Positions 7,787-16,849 of a stretch of DNA of 64,000 nucleotides are shown piece by piece. A model generated the notes under the pieces. The model made no database searches, had not been told where the DNA came from, and was given only the letters and a program-made list of their open reading frames with translations. The translations under genes were made by a program, and so were the position numbers. Source of the stretch: Roseomonas sp. AR75 (GTDB lineage: Bacteria > Pseudomonadota > Alphaproteobacteria > Acetobacterales > Acetobacteraceae); assembly GCF_005222815.1 (NCBI RefSeq), contig NZ_STGB01000004.1, forward strand, positions 620,001-684,000, written 5' to 3'. Position 1 is the first letter of the stretch. Each line of letters opens with the position of its first letter.

Positions 7787-9597
7787 CAGCCGGGCGTCAG
7801 GTCGAGCGGCGGCCCCTCGCTGGCCTCCGCCATGCTCGTGGGCCGCGCGGCGGAGACGTCGCTATGCGCCCGCAGCGCGCGTGTGGCGGCCTCGTCCACG
7901 CGGCCGGCGCCGTCCAGCACCACGCGGTACGTCTCGAGCGCCGTCTCGCGGCTGACATAGCCTTCGCGCACGTCGCGCGCGACGAGATCCGGGTCTCGCT
8001 CCATCGGCGGGCCGAAGCCGCCGCCGCCGCCGGAGCGCATCATGTAGGCATCGCCGGGCTTGAGGCGGACATTGAACACCTTGGCGTTCGGGAATTCGGT
8101 CTGCCATTCGCCGTTGCGCCGGAGGCCGATGCCGTTGCCCGCCGCCTCGCCGCCGCCATGCAGGCCCCAGGGCTTGCAGTGCATGCGGTCGATGCGCGTG
8201 GTGAGCTGGAAGGGCGCGAGCGCCTGCACAACCTGCTCGCAACCGAGGCCCCCGCGCCATCGCCCTGCGCCGCCGCTGTCCTCGCGCAGCGCGTAGCGCT
8301 CGACCAGCACGGGATACTTGGCTTCAAGCTGCTCGCTCGGGCCGTTATGCGTGTCGCCATCGTTCATGCAGACGGTGGCGGACATCCCGTCCTCGCTCGC
8401 CTTCGCGCCCCAGCCGCCGCCGAGCGGCCCGATGCCGACGATGTAGAATTTTCCGTCGTTCGGATTGATGCCGTGGATGTTCGGGAAGACCAGGTCGGCA
8501 TGGTGGCCGGCCGCTACGCGGTCGGGGATGGCATCGGCCAGTGCCTTGAAGATCGTGTCGATCACCGTCATCGGATAGGTCATCCAGACGCGCATCGGCG
8601 CCGGGCGCTCCGCGCTGACCACCGTGCCCATCGGCATGATCACCTTCAGCGCGCGGAAGCTGCCTTCGTTCACCGGATAATCGGTGGGTGCGGCGAGGCA
8701 TTTGAACGCCACCTGGGCGCAGGCGATGCCGGTGGTGACGCCGGAATTGTAGAAGCCGCGCACCTGCTTGGAGACATCGGAGAGATCGATCGTCATCTCC
8801 TCGCCGCGCTTCTCGATCCGCACGCGGATGGGCACGGGCTCGCCCACCTCCACGCCGTCATCGTCCATGAAGCTCTCCGCCTCATAGACACCGTCCGGGA
8901 TGGCGCGGGTGTTGGCGCGGGCCAGTGCCTCCGACTGGTCCATGATCACGCTGATGGACTCGCGCACCGCCGTCCAGCCATAGCGGCGCACCAGCTCCAG
9001 GTAGCGCCGCTCTCCGGTGGTCACCGCGACGATCTGCGCGCGCAGGTCGCCCAGCGCCTTGTCGGGCAGGCGGACATTCATCGCGATGATGTCCACCAGG
9101 TCCTGGTTCACCTCGCCGCGCCTGCGGTACTTCACGATAGGGATCTGGATGCCCTCGGAGTATATGTCCGTCGTGACGGTGCCGAGCGTGCCGCCGACAT
9201 CCAGCCAATGCGCCATGCAGCAGGCAAAGCCGATCAGCTCGCCCTCGTGGAAGATCGGCAGGCTGAAGGTGAAGTGGTTGAGGTGGCTGCCGGTGGTGTA
9301 GGCATCGTTGGTGACGAGGATGTCGCCCTCGTGGATGTTCTCGTAGCCGAAGTGGCGGATCTTCGCCTTCACCGTCTCCGCCATGCCGCGGATGAACATG
9401 GGCAGGCCGAGGCCGATGGAGACCGTCTCGCCCTCCTTCGTGAACAGGCCCACGGTGAAGTCCAGCGCCTCGTAAATGATGAGGTTGTAGGCGGTCCTCA
9501 TCAGGTTGGTCTTCATCTCCTCCGTTACCGCCAGCAGGCCCCTGCGGACGATCTCGACGGTGACGGCATCCACTGCCGCGCTTCGTGTGTCGTTCAT
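7786..9597 (-). CDS. hyuB: Hydantoinase B/oxoprolinase family protein, large C-terminal-type subunit
   Basis: 603 residues covering the HyuB fold. Recognisable blocks are DAVTVEIVRRGLLAVTEEM at the start, a GDILVTNDAYTTGSHLNHF segment near residue 93 and the Gly-rich tail MRSGGGGGFGPPMERDP. Known members work with HyuA in ATP-dependent opening of hydantoins or 5-oxoproline, or as parts of acetone/acetophenone carboxylases. The start overlaps the stop of hyuA (ATGA). The TRAP-TAXI transporter and D-glutamate-cyclase-like gene across the divergent promoter fit an oxoproline or hydantoin substrate, without proving it. Confidence 0.92.
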   Translation of the reverse strand: MNDTRSAAVDAVTVEIVRRGLLAVTEEMKTNLMRTAYNLIIYEALDFTVGLFTKEGETVSIGLGLPMFIRGMAETVKAKIRHFGYENIHEGDILVTNDAYTTGSHLNHFTFSLPIFHEGELIGFACCMAHWLDVGGTLGTVTTDIYSEGIQIPIVKYRRRGEVNQDLVDIIAMNVRLPDKALGDLRAQIVAVTTGERRYLELVRRYGWTAVRESISVIMDQSEALARANTRAIPDGVYEAESFMDDDGVEVGEPVPIRVRIEKRGEEMTIDLSDVSKQVRGFYNSGVTTGIACAQVAFKCLAAPTDYPVNEGSFRALKVIMPMGTVVSAERPAPMRVWMTYPMTVIDTIFKALADAIPDRVAAGHHADLVFPNIHGINPNDGKFYIVGIGPLGGGWGAKASEDGMSATVCMNDGDTHNGPSEQLEAKYPVLVERYALREDSGGAGRWRGGLGCEQVVQALAPFQLTTRIDRMHCKPWGLHGGGEAAGNGIGLRRNGEWQTEFPNAKVFNVRLKPGDAYMMRSGGGGGFGPPMERDPDLVARDVREGYVSRETALETYRVVLDGAGRVDEAATRALRAHSDVSAARPTSMAEASEGPPLDLTPG

Positions 9598-11675
9598 CGC
9601 ACGACGCTCCCGATCGCGACCCGCAGGTTGCCTGCGCTGTCCACCTCCATCCGGTCGCCGGGCTGCAGCAGCGTGGTTGAGGCGTGTTCCTCGATCAGCG
9701 CCGGGCCTTCGATGCAGTTGCCGGCGCAGAGCGCTTCCCGCCGATAGACCGGCGTCTCCACCATGCCGCCGCGGTCACGGAAATAGACCGGCTTGCGCCG
9801 GCTGAGCGCGTCCGCCGGCGGCAAGGCGCCGCCTTCCGCCACCGCATGGCGCGGCGGCTTGCGCATGATACCGGTGACGGTGGCGCGCAGGCTGACGAGT
9901 TCCGCAGGCTCGCCGGGCGCGCTGGTGCCGTAGCGGATGCCGTGCTGCGCATCGAAATGGCGCTTGATCGCCTCGCGGTCCTGCGCGGCGAAGACTTCGC
10001 GCGGCAGCTCGACGGTCACGGCGTGTTCCTGCCCGACATAGCGCATGTCCGCCGCGCGTTCGAAGGTGATGCTGTCTGGACGCACGGCGGAGGTCTCGAT
10101 GGCTGCCAGGCCCTCCTGCTCCATCGCCGCATAGAGGCCTTCGATCTCGCCGAAATCGGCCGTGGCCAGGCGGCGGAAGCAGGAGCGCACGAAGTCGTAG
10201 CGCAAATCGCTGTAGAGCATCCCATAGGCCGAGAAATAGCCCGGCGACCAGGGGATCAGCACCTGACGGATGCCGATCTCTCGCGCGATGGCGGAGGCAT
10301 GCAGCGGACCCGCGCCGCCATAGACCACCATGACGAAGCTGCCGACATCGAGTCCGCGCTCCGTCGTCACCGCCTTCACGGCATAGGACATGGAGGTGAC
10401 GGCGATGCGCAGGATGCCCTCGGCCGCTTCCATAGGATCCATGCCGAGCGGCGCCGCCACTTTCTCGCGCAGCGCGCGCTCCGCCGCCGCGATGTCGAGC
10501 CGCATCTCGCCGCCGAGGAAGTGCTCGGCATCGAGGCGGCCGAGCAGCAGGTTCGCGTCCGTCACCGTGGGTTCCGTGCCACCACGCCCGTAGCAGGCGG
10601 GGCCCGGATCGGAGCCCGCGCTCTGCGGCCCGACGCGCAGGCTGTTGCCCTGGCCCAGGCGCGCGATGCTGCCGCCGCCGGTGCCGACCTCGAAGATGTC
10701 GGTCATCGGGATCTGGATCGGCAGCGCCTGGTCGTAGCCGCCGATCAGCGCGCTGCCGGTGGTCAGCGGGCGGCCTTCATGGATCACGCCGGCCTTGGCG
10801 GTGGTGCCGCCCATGTCGAAGGCGATCGCATCCTGCAGGCCGAGCTGGGCGCAGATCGCCTGGGTGCCGATGACGCCGGCGGCCGGGCCGCTTTCCAGCA
10901 TGCGCACACAGTCGCGCCGGGCATGCGCCACGGGGAACAGGCCGCCGGTGGACTGCACGACGTAGAAGGCGCCGCGGAAGCCGCGCGCGTCCAGGTGATC
11001 CGACAGCTCGCCCAGGTAGGTCGAAACGCGCGGGCCGACATAGGCGTTGGCGGCGACGGTCGAGACGCGCTCGAACTCGCGGTATTCCTGGCTGAGCTCA
11101 TGGGACGCCGTGACGAAGACGCCCGGCAGCTCCTCCTGCACGATCTGCTTCACGCGGATCTCATGCGCGGGGTTGCGGTAGGAATGCAGCAGCAGGATCG
11201 CGACGGATTCGGGGCGCTGCGGCTTCAGCCCGCGCAGCACGCCGCGCAGCCCCTCCTCCTCCAGCGGCTTGTGCACGGCGCCGCTGGCCAGCAGCCGCTC
11301 CTGCACCTCGAACCGCCGGGATCGCGGCACCAGCGGCACGTGCCGACGGAAGAACAGGTTGTAGGCATCGGGGCGGTTGACGCGGCCGATCTCGTAGATG
11401 TCGCGGAAGCCTTCCGTCACCAGCAGCGCGGTGCGCGCGCCGCTGCGCTCCAGCAACGTGTTGATTGCGATGGTCGAGCCGTGCAGGAACAGCCGCCCGT
11501 CGCGGAGCGCGACGCCCGCGCCGTCCAGCGTGTGCTCGATGCCTTCGACCAAGGCGTGGTGGGTGGAGAGCGCCTTGCCGAAGCGCAGCGCGCCGGCCTG
11601 CTCGTCGAAGGCGGCTAGGTCGGTGAAGGTGCCGCCGATGTCCACGGCGATGCGCAGGCTGCCCGGTGACGTCAC
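9594..11675 (-). CDS. hyuA: Hydantoinase/oxoprolinase A family protein, ATP-binding subunit
   Basis: The HyuA fold begins with VDIGGTFTDLAAF, the actin-like ATPase phosphate-1 motif, followed by FLHGSTIAINTLLER, FDMGGTTAKAG and YGGAGPLHASAIA. It pairs with HyuB to activate and hydrolyse a cyclic amide. The frame is open upstream to an ATG at 11798, but that would place an operator-like palindrome (11737-11751) inside the gene. I chose the GTG at 11675 (VTSPGSLRIAVDIGG), seven residues before the domain, giving about 693 residues, the usual family length. Expression is probably controlled by the divergent IclR regulator. Confidence 0.88.
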   Translation of the reverse strand: MTSPGSLRIAVDIGGTFTDLAAFDEQAGALRFGKALSTHHALVEGIEHTLDGAGVALRDGRLFLHGSTIAINTLLERSGARTALLVTEGFRDIYEIGRVNRPDAYNLFFRRHVPLVPRSRRFEVQERLLASGAVHKPLEEEGLRGVLRGLKPQRPESVAILLLHSYRNPAHEIRVKQIVQEELPGVFVTASHELSQEYREFERVSTVAANAYVGPRVSTYLGELSDHLDARGFRGAFYVVQSTGGLFPVAHARRDCVRMLESGPAAGVIGTQAICAQLGLQDAIAFDMGGTTAKAGVIHEGRPLTTGSALIGGYDQALPIQIPMTDIFEVGTGGGSIARLGQGNSLRVGPQSAGSDPGPACYGRGGTEPTVTDANLLLGRLDAEHFLGGEMRLDIAAAERALREKVAAPLGMDPMEAAEGILRIAVTSMSYAVKAVTTERGLDVGSFVMVVYGGAGPLHASAIAREIGIRQVLIPWSPGYFSAYGMLYSDLRYDFVRSCFRRLATADFGEIEGLYAAMEQEGLAAIETSAVRPDSITFERAADMRYVGQEHAVTVELPREVFAAQDREAIKRHFDAQHGIRYGTSAPGEPAELVSLRATVTGIMRKPPRHAVAEGGALPPADALSRRKPVYFRDRGGMVETPVYRREALCAGNCIEGPALIEEHASTTLLQPGDRMEVDSAGNLRVAIGSVVR

Positions 11676-11736
11676 GATCTGCCGCGCATCCGGCGCCCTC
11701 CCGCTTGCCGCGCGGCTGGCCGCGCGCCGCCCGGAT

Positions 11737-11751
11737 TTTCGGAATGCGAAA
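11737..11751. promoter_or_regulatory. Probable IclR-family operator, hyuA side
   Basis: TTTCGGAATGCGAAA is an imperfect 15-bp palindrome 62 bases upstream of the chosen hyuA start. Its reverse complement recurs with one mismatch at 11889-11903. IclR-family regulators commonly bind short palindromes of this layout. Confidence 0.6.
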
Positions 11752-11888
11752 GTTTCTTCGCACGCTGGGCGAGTTGCCTGTATGCCGAGGCGGCTCACGC
11801 GGTGTCAATCGCGCGCTCGTCCGCCGGGCGAATCCACGGCTTGACCGACCAGGGCAAAGGCGCGCAGCATCGCCGTGAACGAAAAATC

Positions 11889-11903
11889 CTTCGCATTCCG
11901 AAA
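11889..11903. promoter_or_regulatory. Probable IclR-family operator, iclR side
   Basis: CTTCGCATTCCGAAA matches the reverse complement of the 11737-11751 palindrome at 14 of 15 positions and lies 55 bases upstream of the chosen regulator start. The two sites, 152 bases apart, flank the divergent promoters, which fits autoregulation together with control of hyuAB. Confidence 0.6.
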
Positions 11904-11957
11904 GTCCCTCGGAATCACGCGAAGGCGGCGCGAACACGGCGCAAGGCGAGGGAACCT

Positions 11958-12833
11958 TTGGCACGCGAGGCAGAGGCAGGCGGTCCATCCGCCGCCACCG
12001 CAGCCCGGAACCATGTGGGATCGCTCCTCAAGGGGCTGTCGGTGCTCGAGGCCTTCACCGCCGAGCAGCCGGAGCTCTCCGTGTCCGAAGCCGCCGCCGC
12101 GGCGCAGCTTGATCCCGGCACCGCCTATCGCATGCTGACCACGCTGGCCGAGGCCGGCTACCTCGCGCGCGATCCGGCGACGCGCCGCTTCCGCCTGACA
12201 CTGAAGGTGCTCGATCTCGGCTTCGCCGCCATCGCGCGGCGCGACCTGCGCGACACCGCGCGGCCGATCCTGCGCTCGCTGGTCGGCGAGACATCCGAAG
12301 CCGCGAGCCTCGGCGTGCTGGACGGCGCGGACATCCTGTATGTCGAGCGCGTGCGCGCGGGCCTCACGCGGCTCGGCGTGGACATTCGCGTCGGCACCAC
12401 CATCCCGGCCGCGACGAGTGCGATCGGCAATGCGCTGCTCGCCTTCCTCGACAAGGCCGAGGTCGCGCGCATCCTGGCGCTGCCGCCGCGTCCGGGCGCG
12501 CTGCCGATGGTGCCGGTCGATCCGGCGGCCCTGGCCAGGCGCCTCGCCGCCGCGCGACGCGACGGCTTCGTGCTGAACGAGAGCCCCTTCACGCCGGGCC
12601 TGCGCCTGCTGGCCGTGCCGGTGCTGGACGCTGACCGCCAGCCGATCGCGGTGGTCAGCGTCGCCGCGCCGTCATCGCGCGCCTCGGCCGCCGAGTTCCG
12701 CAGCAACCTGCTGCGCCCCGTGATGGCCGCCGCCGCCGAGATCGGCCGCGCGCTCGCCGCGGGCGGCGCCACCCTCGCGGTCGTCGCGCCGGCGACGCAG
12801 CCAAGACCCGGCCGGCGCAAGGCGGCCGCCTGA
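11958..12833 (+). CDS. IclR-family transcriptional regulator
   Basis: 291 residues from a TTG start. A winged-helix DNA-binding domain occupies about residues 15-80 (SLLKGLSVLEAF, then LSVSEAAAAAQLDPGTAYRMLTTL), followed by the IclR effector domain with VERVRAGLTRLGVDIRVG and LRLLAVPVLDADRQP. The open frame extends back to 11802, but that leader is basic low-quality sequence and contains an operator-like palindrome. The TTG at 11958 has GAGGG just upstream and begins close to the domain. As a local regulator it probably represses or activates the divergent hyuAB genes and the TRAP genes that follow it. Confidence 0.88.
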   Translation: MAREAEAGGPSAATAARNHVGSLLKGLSVLEAFTAEQPELSVSEAAAAAQLDPGTAYRMLTTLAEAGYLARDPATRRFRLTLKVLDLGFAAIARRDLRDTARPILRSLVGETSEAASLGVLDGADILYVERVRAGLTRLGVDIRVGTTIPAATSAIGNALLAFLDKAEVARILALPPRPGALPMVPVDPAALARRLAAARRDGFVLNESPFTPGLRLLAVPVLDADRQPIAVVSVAAPSSRASAAEFRSNLLRPVMAAAAEIGRALAAGGATLAVVAPATQPRPGRRKAAA

Positions 12834-12862
12834 CGACCAGGACAGCAAAGGGAGGAAGCAGC

Positions 12863-13852
12863 ATGAACACCACACGTCGCGGCCTGATGGCTGCCACCGC
12901 GGGCCTTGCCATCGCACGGCCCGCCGCTGCGCAGGACACGCTGCGCATCGGCGCCATGCCGGTCGGCTCCGGCTGGTACGTCGCCGCCGCCGCCATCCAG
13001 CGCGTCATCGCGCCGGTGCTCGAAGGGCGCACGGTGGAGATCATCCCGCGCGGCGGCGGCGTGGCGAACCCGATGGTGGTGGAGCGCGGCACCGCCCAGA
13101 TTGCGCTGTCCAACGTGCAGACCGCCGTGCTCGCGGCGAATGGCGACGCGCTCTACAACGGGCAGAAGGCTCAGAACATCCGCGCCCTCGTCGGCGGGCT
13201 GAACCCGGTCTTCATCGGCGCGATGGTGCGCAACGAATTCCTGCAGCGCAACAACTTCACCACGCTCGACCAGGTGCTGGATTCCGGCAAGCCGCTGCGC
13301 ATCGTCATGAAGCCGCAGGGCTCGAACGTGCCGCCGGCAGTGGACACCATCCTGGCCGCGCACGGTCTCTCGCGCGACAAGGTGCGCGCCAATGGCGGCA
13401 GCATCATCCAGGTGGACGTGGCGCAGATCCCCTCCATCCTGCGCGACGGGCGCGCCGACATCCTGTTCGACACGGTCCTGCGCGGCCATCCGACCATCAC
13501 GGAGATCGCGCTGACCGCCGATGTCCGCTTCCTTGACCTGTCGGAGAAGTCGCTGCAGGCGCTGGCGCAGGTCGGGCTTCGTCCGGCGATGCTGCCGCAA
13601 TGGTTCCAGGGGCAGGACGGGCCGACGAAGAGCGGCGATTTCGGCACGGTGCTGATCGCCAATGCCGCACTGCCGGACGACGTTGCCTATCGCGTGGTGA
13701 AGGCGATCGTGGAGAACCGCGATAAGCTCGTCGCCGAGTACCCCGCCTTCAACGCCTTCAAGCCGGAGGATGCCTGGAAGCCGGAGAATACCGGCGTGCC
13801 GCTGCATCCCGGCGCCGCGCGCTACTTCCGCGAACGCGGCTGGATGAGCTGA
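12863..13852 (+). CDS. TAXI-family TRAP transporter solute-binding protein
   Basis: 329 residues with a signal peptide (basic TTRRGLMAATAG start, cleavage near AAAQ). GAMPVGSGWYVAAAAI followed by VEIIPRGGGVANPMVVERG is the TAXI binding-protein pattern. An excellent GGGAGG Shine-Dalgarno precedes the ATG. It delivers a ligand, in this family often a carboxylate or amino-acid derivative, to the fused permease encoded ten bases downstream. The position behind iclR suggests induction by the same compound that controls hyuAB. Confidence 0.92.
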   Translation: MNTTRRGLMAATAGLAIARPAAAQDTLRIGAMPVGSGWYVAAAAIQRVIAPVLEGRTVEIIPRGGGVANPMVVERGTAQIALSNVQTAVLAANGDALYNGQKAQNIRALVGGLNPVFIGAMVRNEFLQRNNFTTLDQVLDSGKPLRIVMKPQGSNVPPAVDTILAAHGLSRDKVRANGGSIIQVDVAQIPSILRDGRADILFDTVLRGHPTITEIALTADVRFLDLSEKSLQALAQVGLRPAMLPQWFQGQDGPTKSGDFGTVLIANAALPDDVAYRVVKAIVENRDKLVAEYPAFNAFKPEDAWKPENTGVPLHPGAARYFRERGWMS

Positions 13853-13862
13853 GGCACCACGG

Positions 13863-15755
13863 GTGCGGCGCGGAGTGCTGGATCCGAGATTCTGGCTGGC
13901 TGCGGGCTTCTGCGCCTTCCAGTACTGGATCCTCTTCGCGCCGCAGGCGCCGCTGGTGGAGCGGCCGGCGCATCTCGTCACCGCGCTGTTCCTGCTGTTC
14001 CTGTTCCAGCCGCTGAAGGCGCCGGCCTTCCCGGCCCTGGTGCGCCATGGGCTGGACGCGCTGTGCCTTGCGGGCGTGGCGGCGGTGGGTTGGTACTACT
14101 GGGCCAGCGCGGACCGGCTCGCCAACCGGATCGACATGGTGGATCCGGTCTTCCCGCTGGACATCGCGATCGGCGTGCTGTTCGTCGCGCTGCTGATCGA
14201 GGGCGTGCGGCGTGCGGTGGGCGGGATCCTGGTGGCCGTCATCCTCGCCTTCCTGGCCTACGGCATGTTCGGCTTCGTGCTGCCGGGCGAGGCCGGCTTC
14301 CGCGGCTTTGCGCTGCCGGAGGCGATCGAGATCCTGACGATGTCCACCAGCGGCATCCTCGGCGTCACCACCGAGACATCGGTGGGCTTCGTCTTCTACT
14401 TCGTCGCCTTCGGCGTGGTGTATTCGGCGGTCGGCGGCGGGTCTCTCTTCGTGGACCTCGCGACGCGGCTGGTCGGCACGGCGCGCGGCGGCTCGGCGAA
14501 GGTCGCGATCGTCGGCTCCTCGCTGATGGGCACGATCTCCGGCAGCGCGGTGGCCAACGTCACCGCAACTGGCGTCTTCACCATCCCGCTGATGCGCCGC
14601 GCCGGCATCACGGCCGAGCGCGCCGCGGCGACGGAGGCGATCGCCTCCACCGGCGGGCAGCTGATGCCGCCCATCATGGGCGTCGCGGCCTTTGTCATGG
14701 CGGAGCTGCTGGTGATCCCCTATGCGCAGGTCGCGCTGGCCGGGCTGCTGCCGGCGCTCGGCTTCTATGCGGCGCTGTTCATCGGCGCCCATCTGCACGC
14801 GTGCCGCACCGGCCTCGGCACCATCGACCGCGCGACGATCGAGGCCATTCCCGCGGTGTTGCCGCGGCTCGTGCTGCTCGCGCCGCTGTTCGTGCTCATC
14901 GGCGCGCTCGCGGCCGGCTGGTCGGCGCCGAGTGCCGCAATGTACTCCACGCTGTCCTGCTTCCTCATCGCGCCCTTCGGGCCGGCTGGCTGGCGCACGC
15001 TGCTCGACGCGCCGAAGATCGTGCGCGACGTGGCGCGCCAGGCCGCCGAGATCGCGGTGCCGATCGGCGCGGTCGGCATCGTCATCGCCGTCGCCATCCA
15101 GTCGAACCTGGCCCTGAAATTCGCCGCGGGGCTGATGAGCGCGGGCGGCGATACGCTGGGCGGTGCGCTGCTGCTGGTGATCCTCGGCTGCATCATCATG
15201 GGCATGGGCCTGCCGACCGTCGCCGCCTACATCATCGGCGCCATCCTCTTCGTGCCGGCGGTGCAGAATTTCGGCGTGCCACCGCTCGGGGCGCATTTCT
15301 TCGTCATGTACTACTGCGTGCTGTCCATGGTGACGCCACCGGTGGCGCTGGCCTCCTATGCCGCTGCGGGGCTGGCGCGATCGCCGATCATGGCGACCAG
15401 CCTGCGCGCCTTCCAGATGAGCTTCGTGTGTTTCCTGATCCCCCTCGGCTTCATCGCCGATCCCGCGCTGCTGGCGCAGGGCAGCCTGTGGCAGGTGCTG
15501 CTGGCCAGCGCGGGGCTGCTGCTCTCGACCGGCGTCTGGGCGGCCGGCGTCGTGGGCTATGCCACGCGCGTGCTGTCCTGGCCGGAGCGCGTGCTGCTGC
15601 TGGCCTGCGGGTTCTGCGCGATCATCTATCCCACGATGTCCTTGCCATGGTGGCTGGCCAATGGCGCGGCCGCGACCTTCCTCCTGCTGTCCTGGCGCTT
15701 TCCCGGCTTCGTGCTGGGCCTGCCCACGGCGCGCCGCGCCGGCAACGCGCCATGA
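13863..15755 (+). CDS. Fused TRAP transporter permease (TAXI type, DctQM fusion)
   Basis: 630 residues, almost entirely hydrophobic helices, typical of the fused small and large membrane subunits used with TAXI receptors. Diagnostic runs include GGGSLFVDLATRLVG, GSSLMGTISGSAVANVTATG and STGGQLMPPIMGVAAFVMAE in the first half and LGCIIMGMGLPTVAAY in the second. It uses a cation gradient rather than ATP. The start is GTG at 13863, ten bases after the receptor stop, and its stop overlaps the next start (ATGA). Confidence 0.93.
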   Translation: MRRGVLDPRFWLAAGFCAFQYWILFAPQAPLVERPAHLVTALFLLFLFQPLKAPAFPALVRHGLDALCLAGVAAVGWYYWASADRLANRIDMVDPVFPLDIAIGVLFVALLIEGVRRAVGGILVAVILAFLAYGMFGFVLPGEAGFRGFALPEAIEILTMSTSGILGVTTETSVGFVFYFVAFGVVYSAVGGGSLFVDLATRLVGTARGGSAKVAIVGSSLMGTISGSAVANVTATGVFTIPLMRRAGITAERAAATEAIASTGGQLMPPIMGVAAFVMAELLVIPYAQVALAGLLPALGFYAALFIGAHLHACRTGLGTIDRATIEAIPAVLPRLVLLAPLFVLIGALAAGWSAPSAAMYSTLSCFLIAPFGPAGWRTLLDAPKIVRDVARQAAEIAVPIGAVGIVIAVAIQSNLALKFAAGLMSAGGDTLGGALLLVILGCIIMGMGLPTVAAYIIGAILFVPAVQNFGVPPLGAHFFVMYYCVLSMVTPPVALASYAAAGLARSPIMATSLRAFQMSFVCFLIPLGFIADPALLAQGSLWQVLLASAGLLLSTGVWAAGVVGYATRVLSWPERVLLLACGFCAIIYPTMSLPWWLANGAAATFLLLSWRFPGFVLGLPTARRAGNAP

Positions 15756-16849
15756 GCGGGCGCGGCCGCATCTGGCCGGCGGAGGCGCGGCGCTTCCGCG
15801 ATCCGCGAAGCAGGCGGGTGATCCGCCAGGTGACGGATCATCCCTCGATCCATCATCATCCCTTCTTCTTCGTACCCGCCTGGGACCGCGCGATGACGAA
15901 GCTGGTCTTCGTCTCCCATCGCAGCGGCGCGCCGCAGATCCTCTTCGAGGACCGCGCGACGGGAAGGCTGGTGCAGGCCACGGACCGCGCTGACCTCGCC
16001 GCCTGGTCGCTGCATCCCTCCCCCTGCGGCCGCTTCGCCTACTACACCGCCGGCACCGCCGCCTTCCGCGTGAACTTCGAAACCTTCGCGGAGGAGGAAC
16101 TCGCCTCCTTCGGCGCGGTGGAGATGCGGGAGAAGGGCATGGTCGGCGCCGCCATGGGCACCACCGCGCTCTCCGCCAGCGGGCGGTGGTGGGCGGTGCC
16201 GGTGCGCGCCGGCGCCGTCTCGCGCTTCGTGCTGATCGACACGCAATCCGGCGAGACGCGCGTCTTCCTGGAGCGCGACACCATCGGCCACCCGCAATTC
16301 TGCCCCGATGACGAGGACCTGATCCTCTATGCCGGGCCGATGACCGACCGCGTCTGGGTCACCGACCGCAGCGGCGCGCGCAACCGGCGGGCCTATGCGC
16401 GGGAGGACCGGATGCAGTGGATCACCCATGAGACCTGGATCCCCGGCCGGCGCGAGATCGCCTTCGTGGACTGGCCGCGCGGCATGCAGGCGGTGCATGC
16501 CGACAGCGGCGCTACGCGCTGGATTACGCGCTTCCCGGCGTGGCATGCCGTGGCCGATGCCAGCGGCGAACGGATCGTGTGCGACACCACCTTCCCCGAT
16601 CGCGGATTGCACCTGCTGCCGGTTGCGGGCGATGGCGAAGCGCGCTTCCTCTGCGTGTCCGAGGCATCCTCGCAGGGCGCGCATTGGGGCGGGCCGTTTC
16701 CGTACAATGACGGACCCGTGGCGGTCGAGGCGGCGCAGCATACGCATCCGCATCCGCGCTTCTCGCCGGACGGCACGCGCGTGGTGTTCACCTCCGACCG
16801 CACGGGCCATGCGCAGATCTACGAAGTGACCCTGGACGAGGGCGCATGA
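15752..16849 (+). CDS. Oligogalacturonate-lyase-like beta-propeller protein
   Basis: 365 residues starting MSGRGRIWPAEA, with the ATG overlapping the permease stop. Repeated propeller-blade motifs are visible: KLVFVSHRSGAPQILFED, DRVWVTDRSGARNRRAY and HPRFSPDGTRVVFTSDRTG. Conserved His segments HHHPFFF, HETWIPG and the HTHPHPRF run fit the metal site of the oligogalacturonate lyase family (PF14583-like). No signal peptide, so cytoplasmic. In this operon pectin degradation is unlikely; it may act as a lyase or epimerase on the transported acid. The reaction is not determined. Confidence 0.75.
   Translation: MSGRGRIWPAEARRFRDPRSRRVIRQVTDHPSIHHHPFFFVPAWDRAMTKLVFVSHRSGAPQILFEDRATGRLVQATDRADLAAWSLHPSPCGRFAYYTAGTAAFRVNFETFAEEELASFGAVEMREKGMVGAAMGTTALSASGRWWAVPVRAGAVSRFVLIDTQSGETRVFLERDTIGHPQFCPDDEDLILYAGPMTDRVWVTDRSGARNRRAYAREDRMQWITHETWIPGRREIAFVDWPRGMQAVHADSGATRWITRFPAWHAVADASGERIVCDTTFPDRGLHLLPVAGDGEARFLCVSEASSQGAHWGGPFPYNDGPVAVEAAQHTHPHPRFSPDGTRVVFTSDRTGHAQIYEVTLDEGA

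Noticed and set aside
11676..11798. 41-codon N-terminal extension of HyuA
   Set aside because: It contains a probable operator and no conserved sequence; the family begins near the GTG at 11675.
14063..15751. Long plus-strand frame running into the propeller gene
   Set aside because: Its first 563 codons overlap the TRAP permease in another frame; only the part from 15752 has family features.
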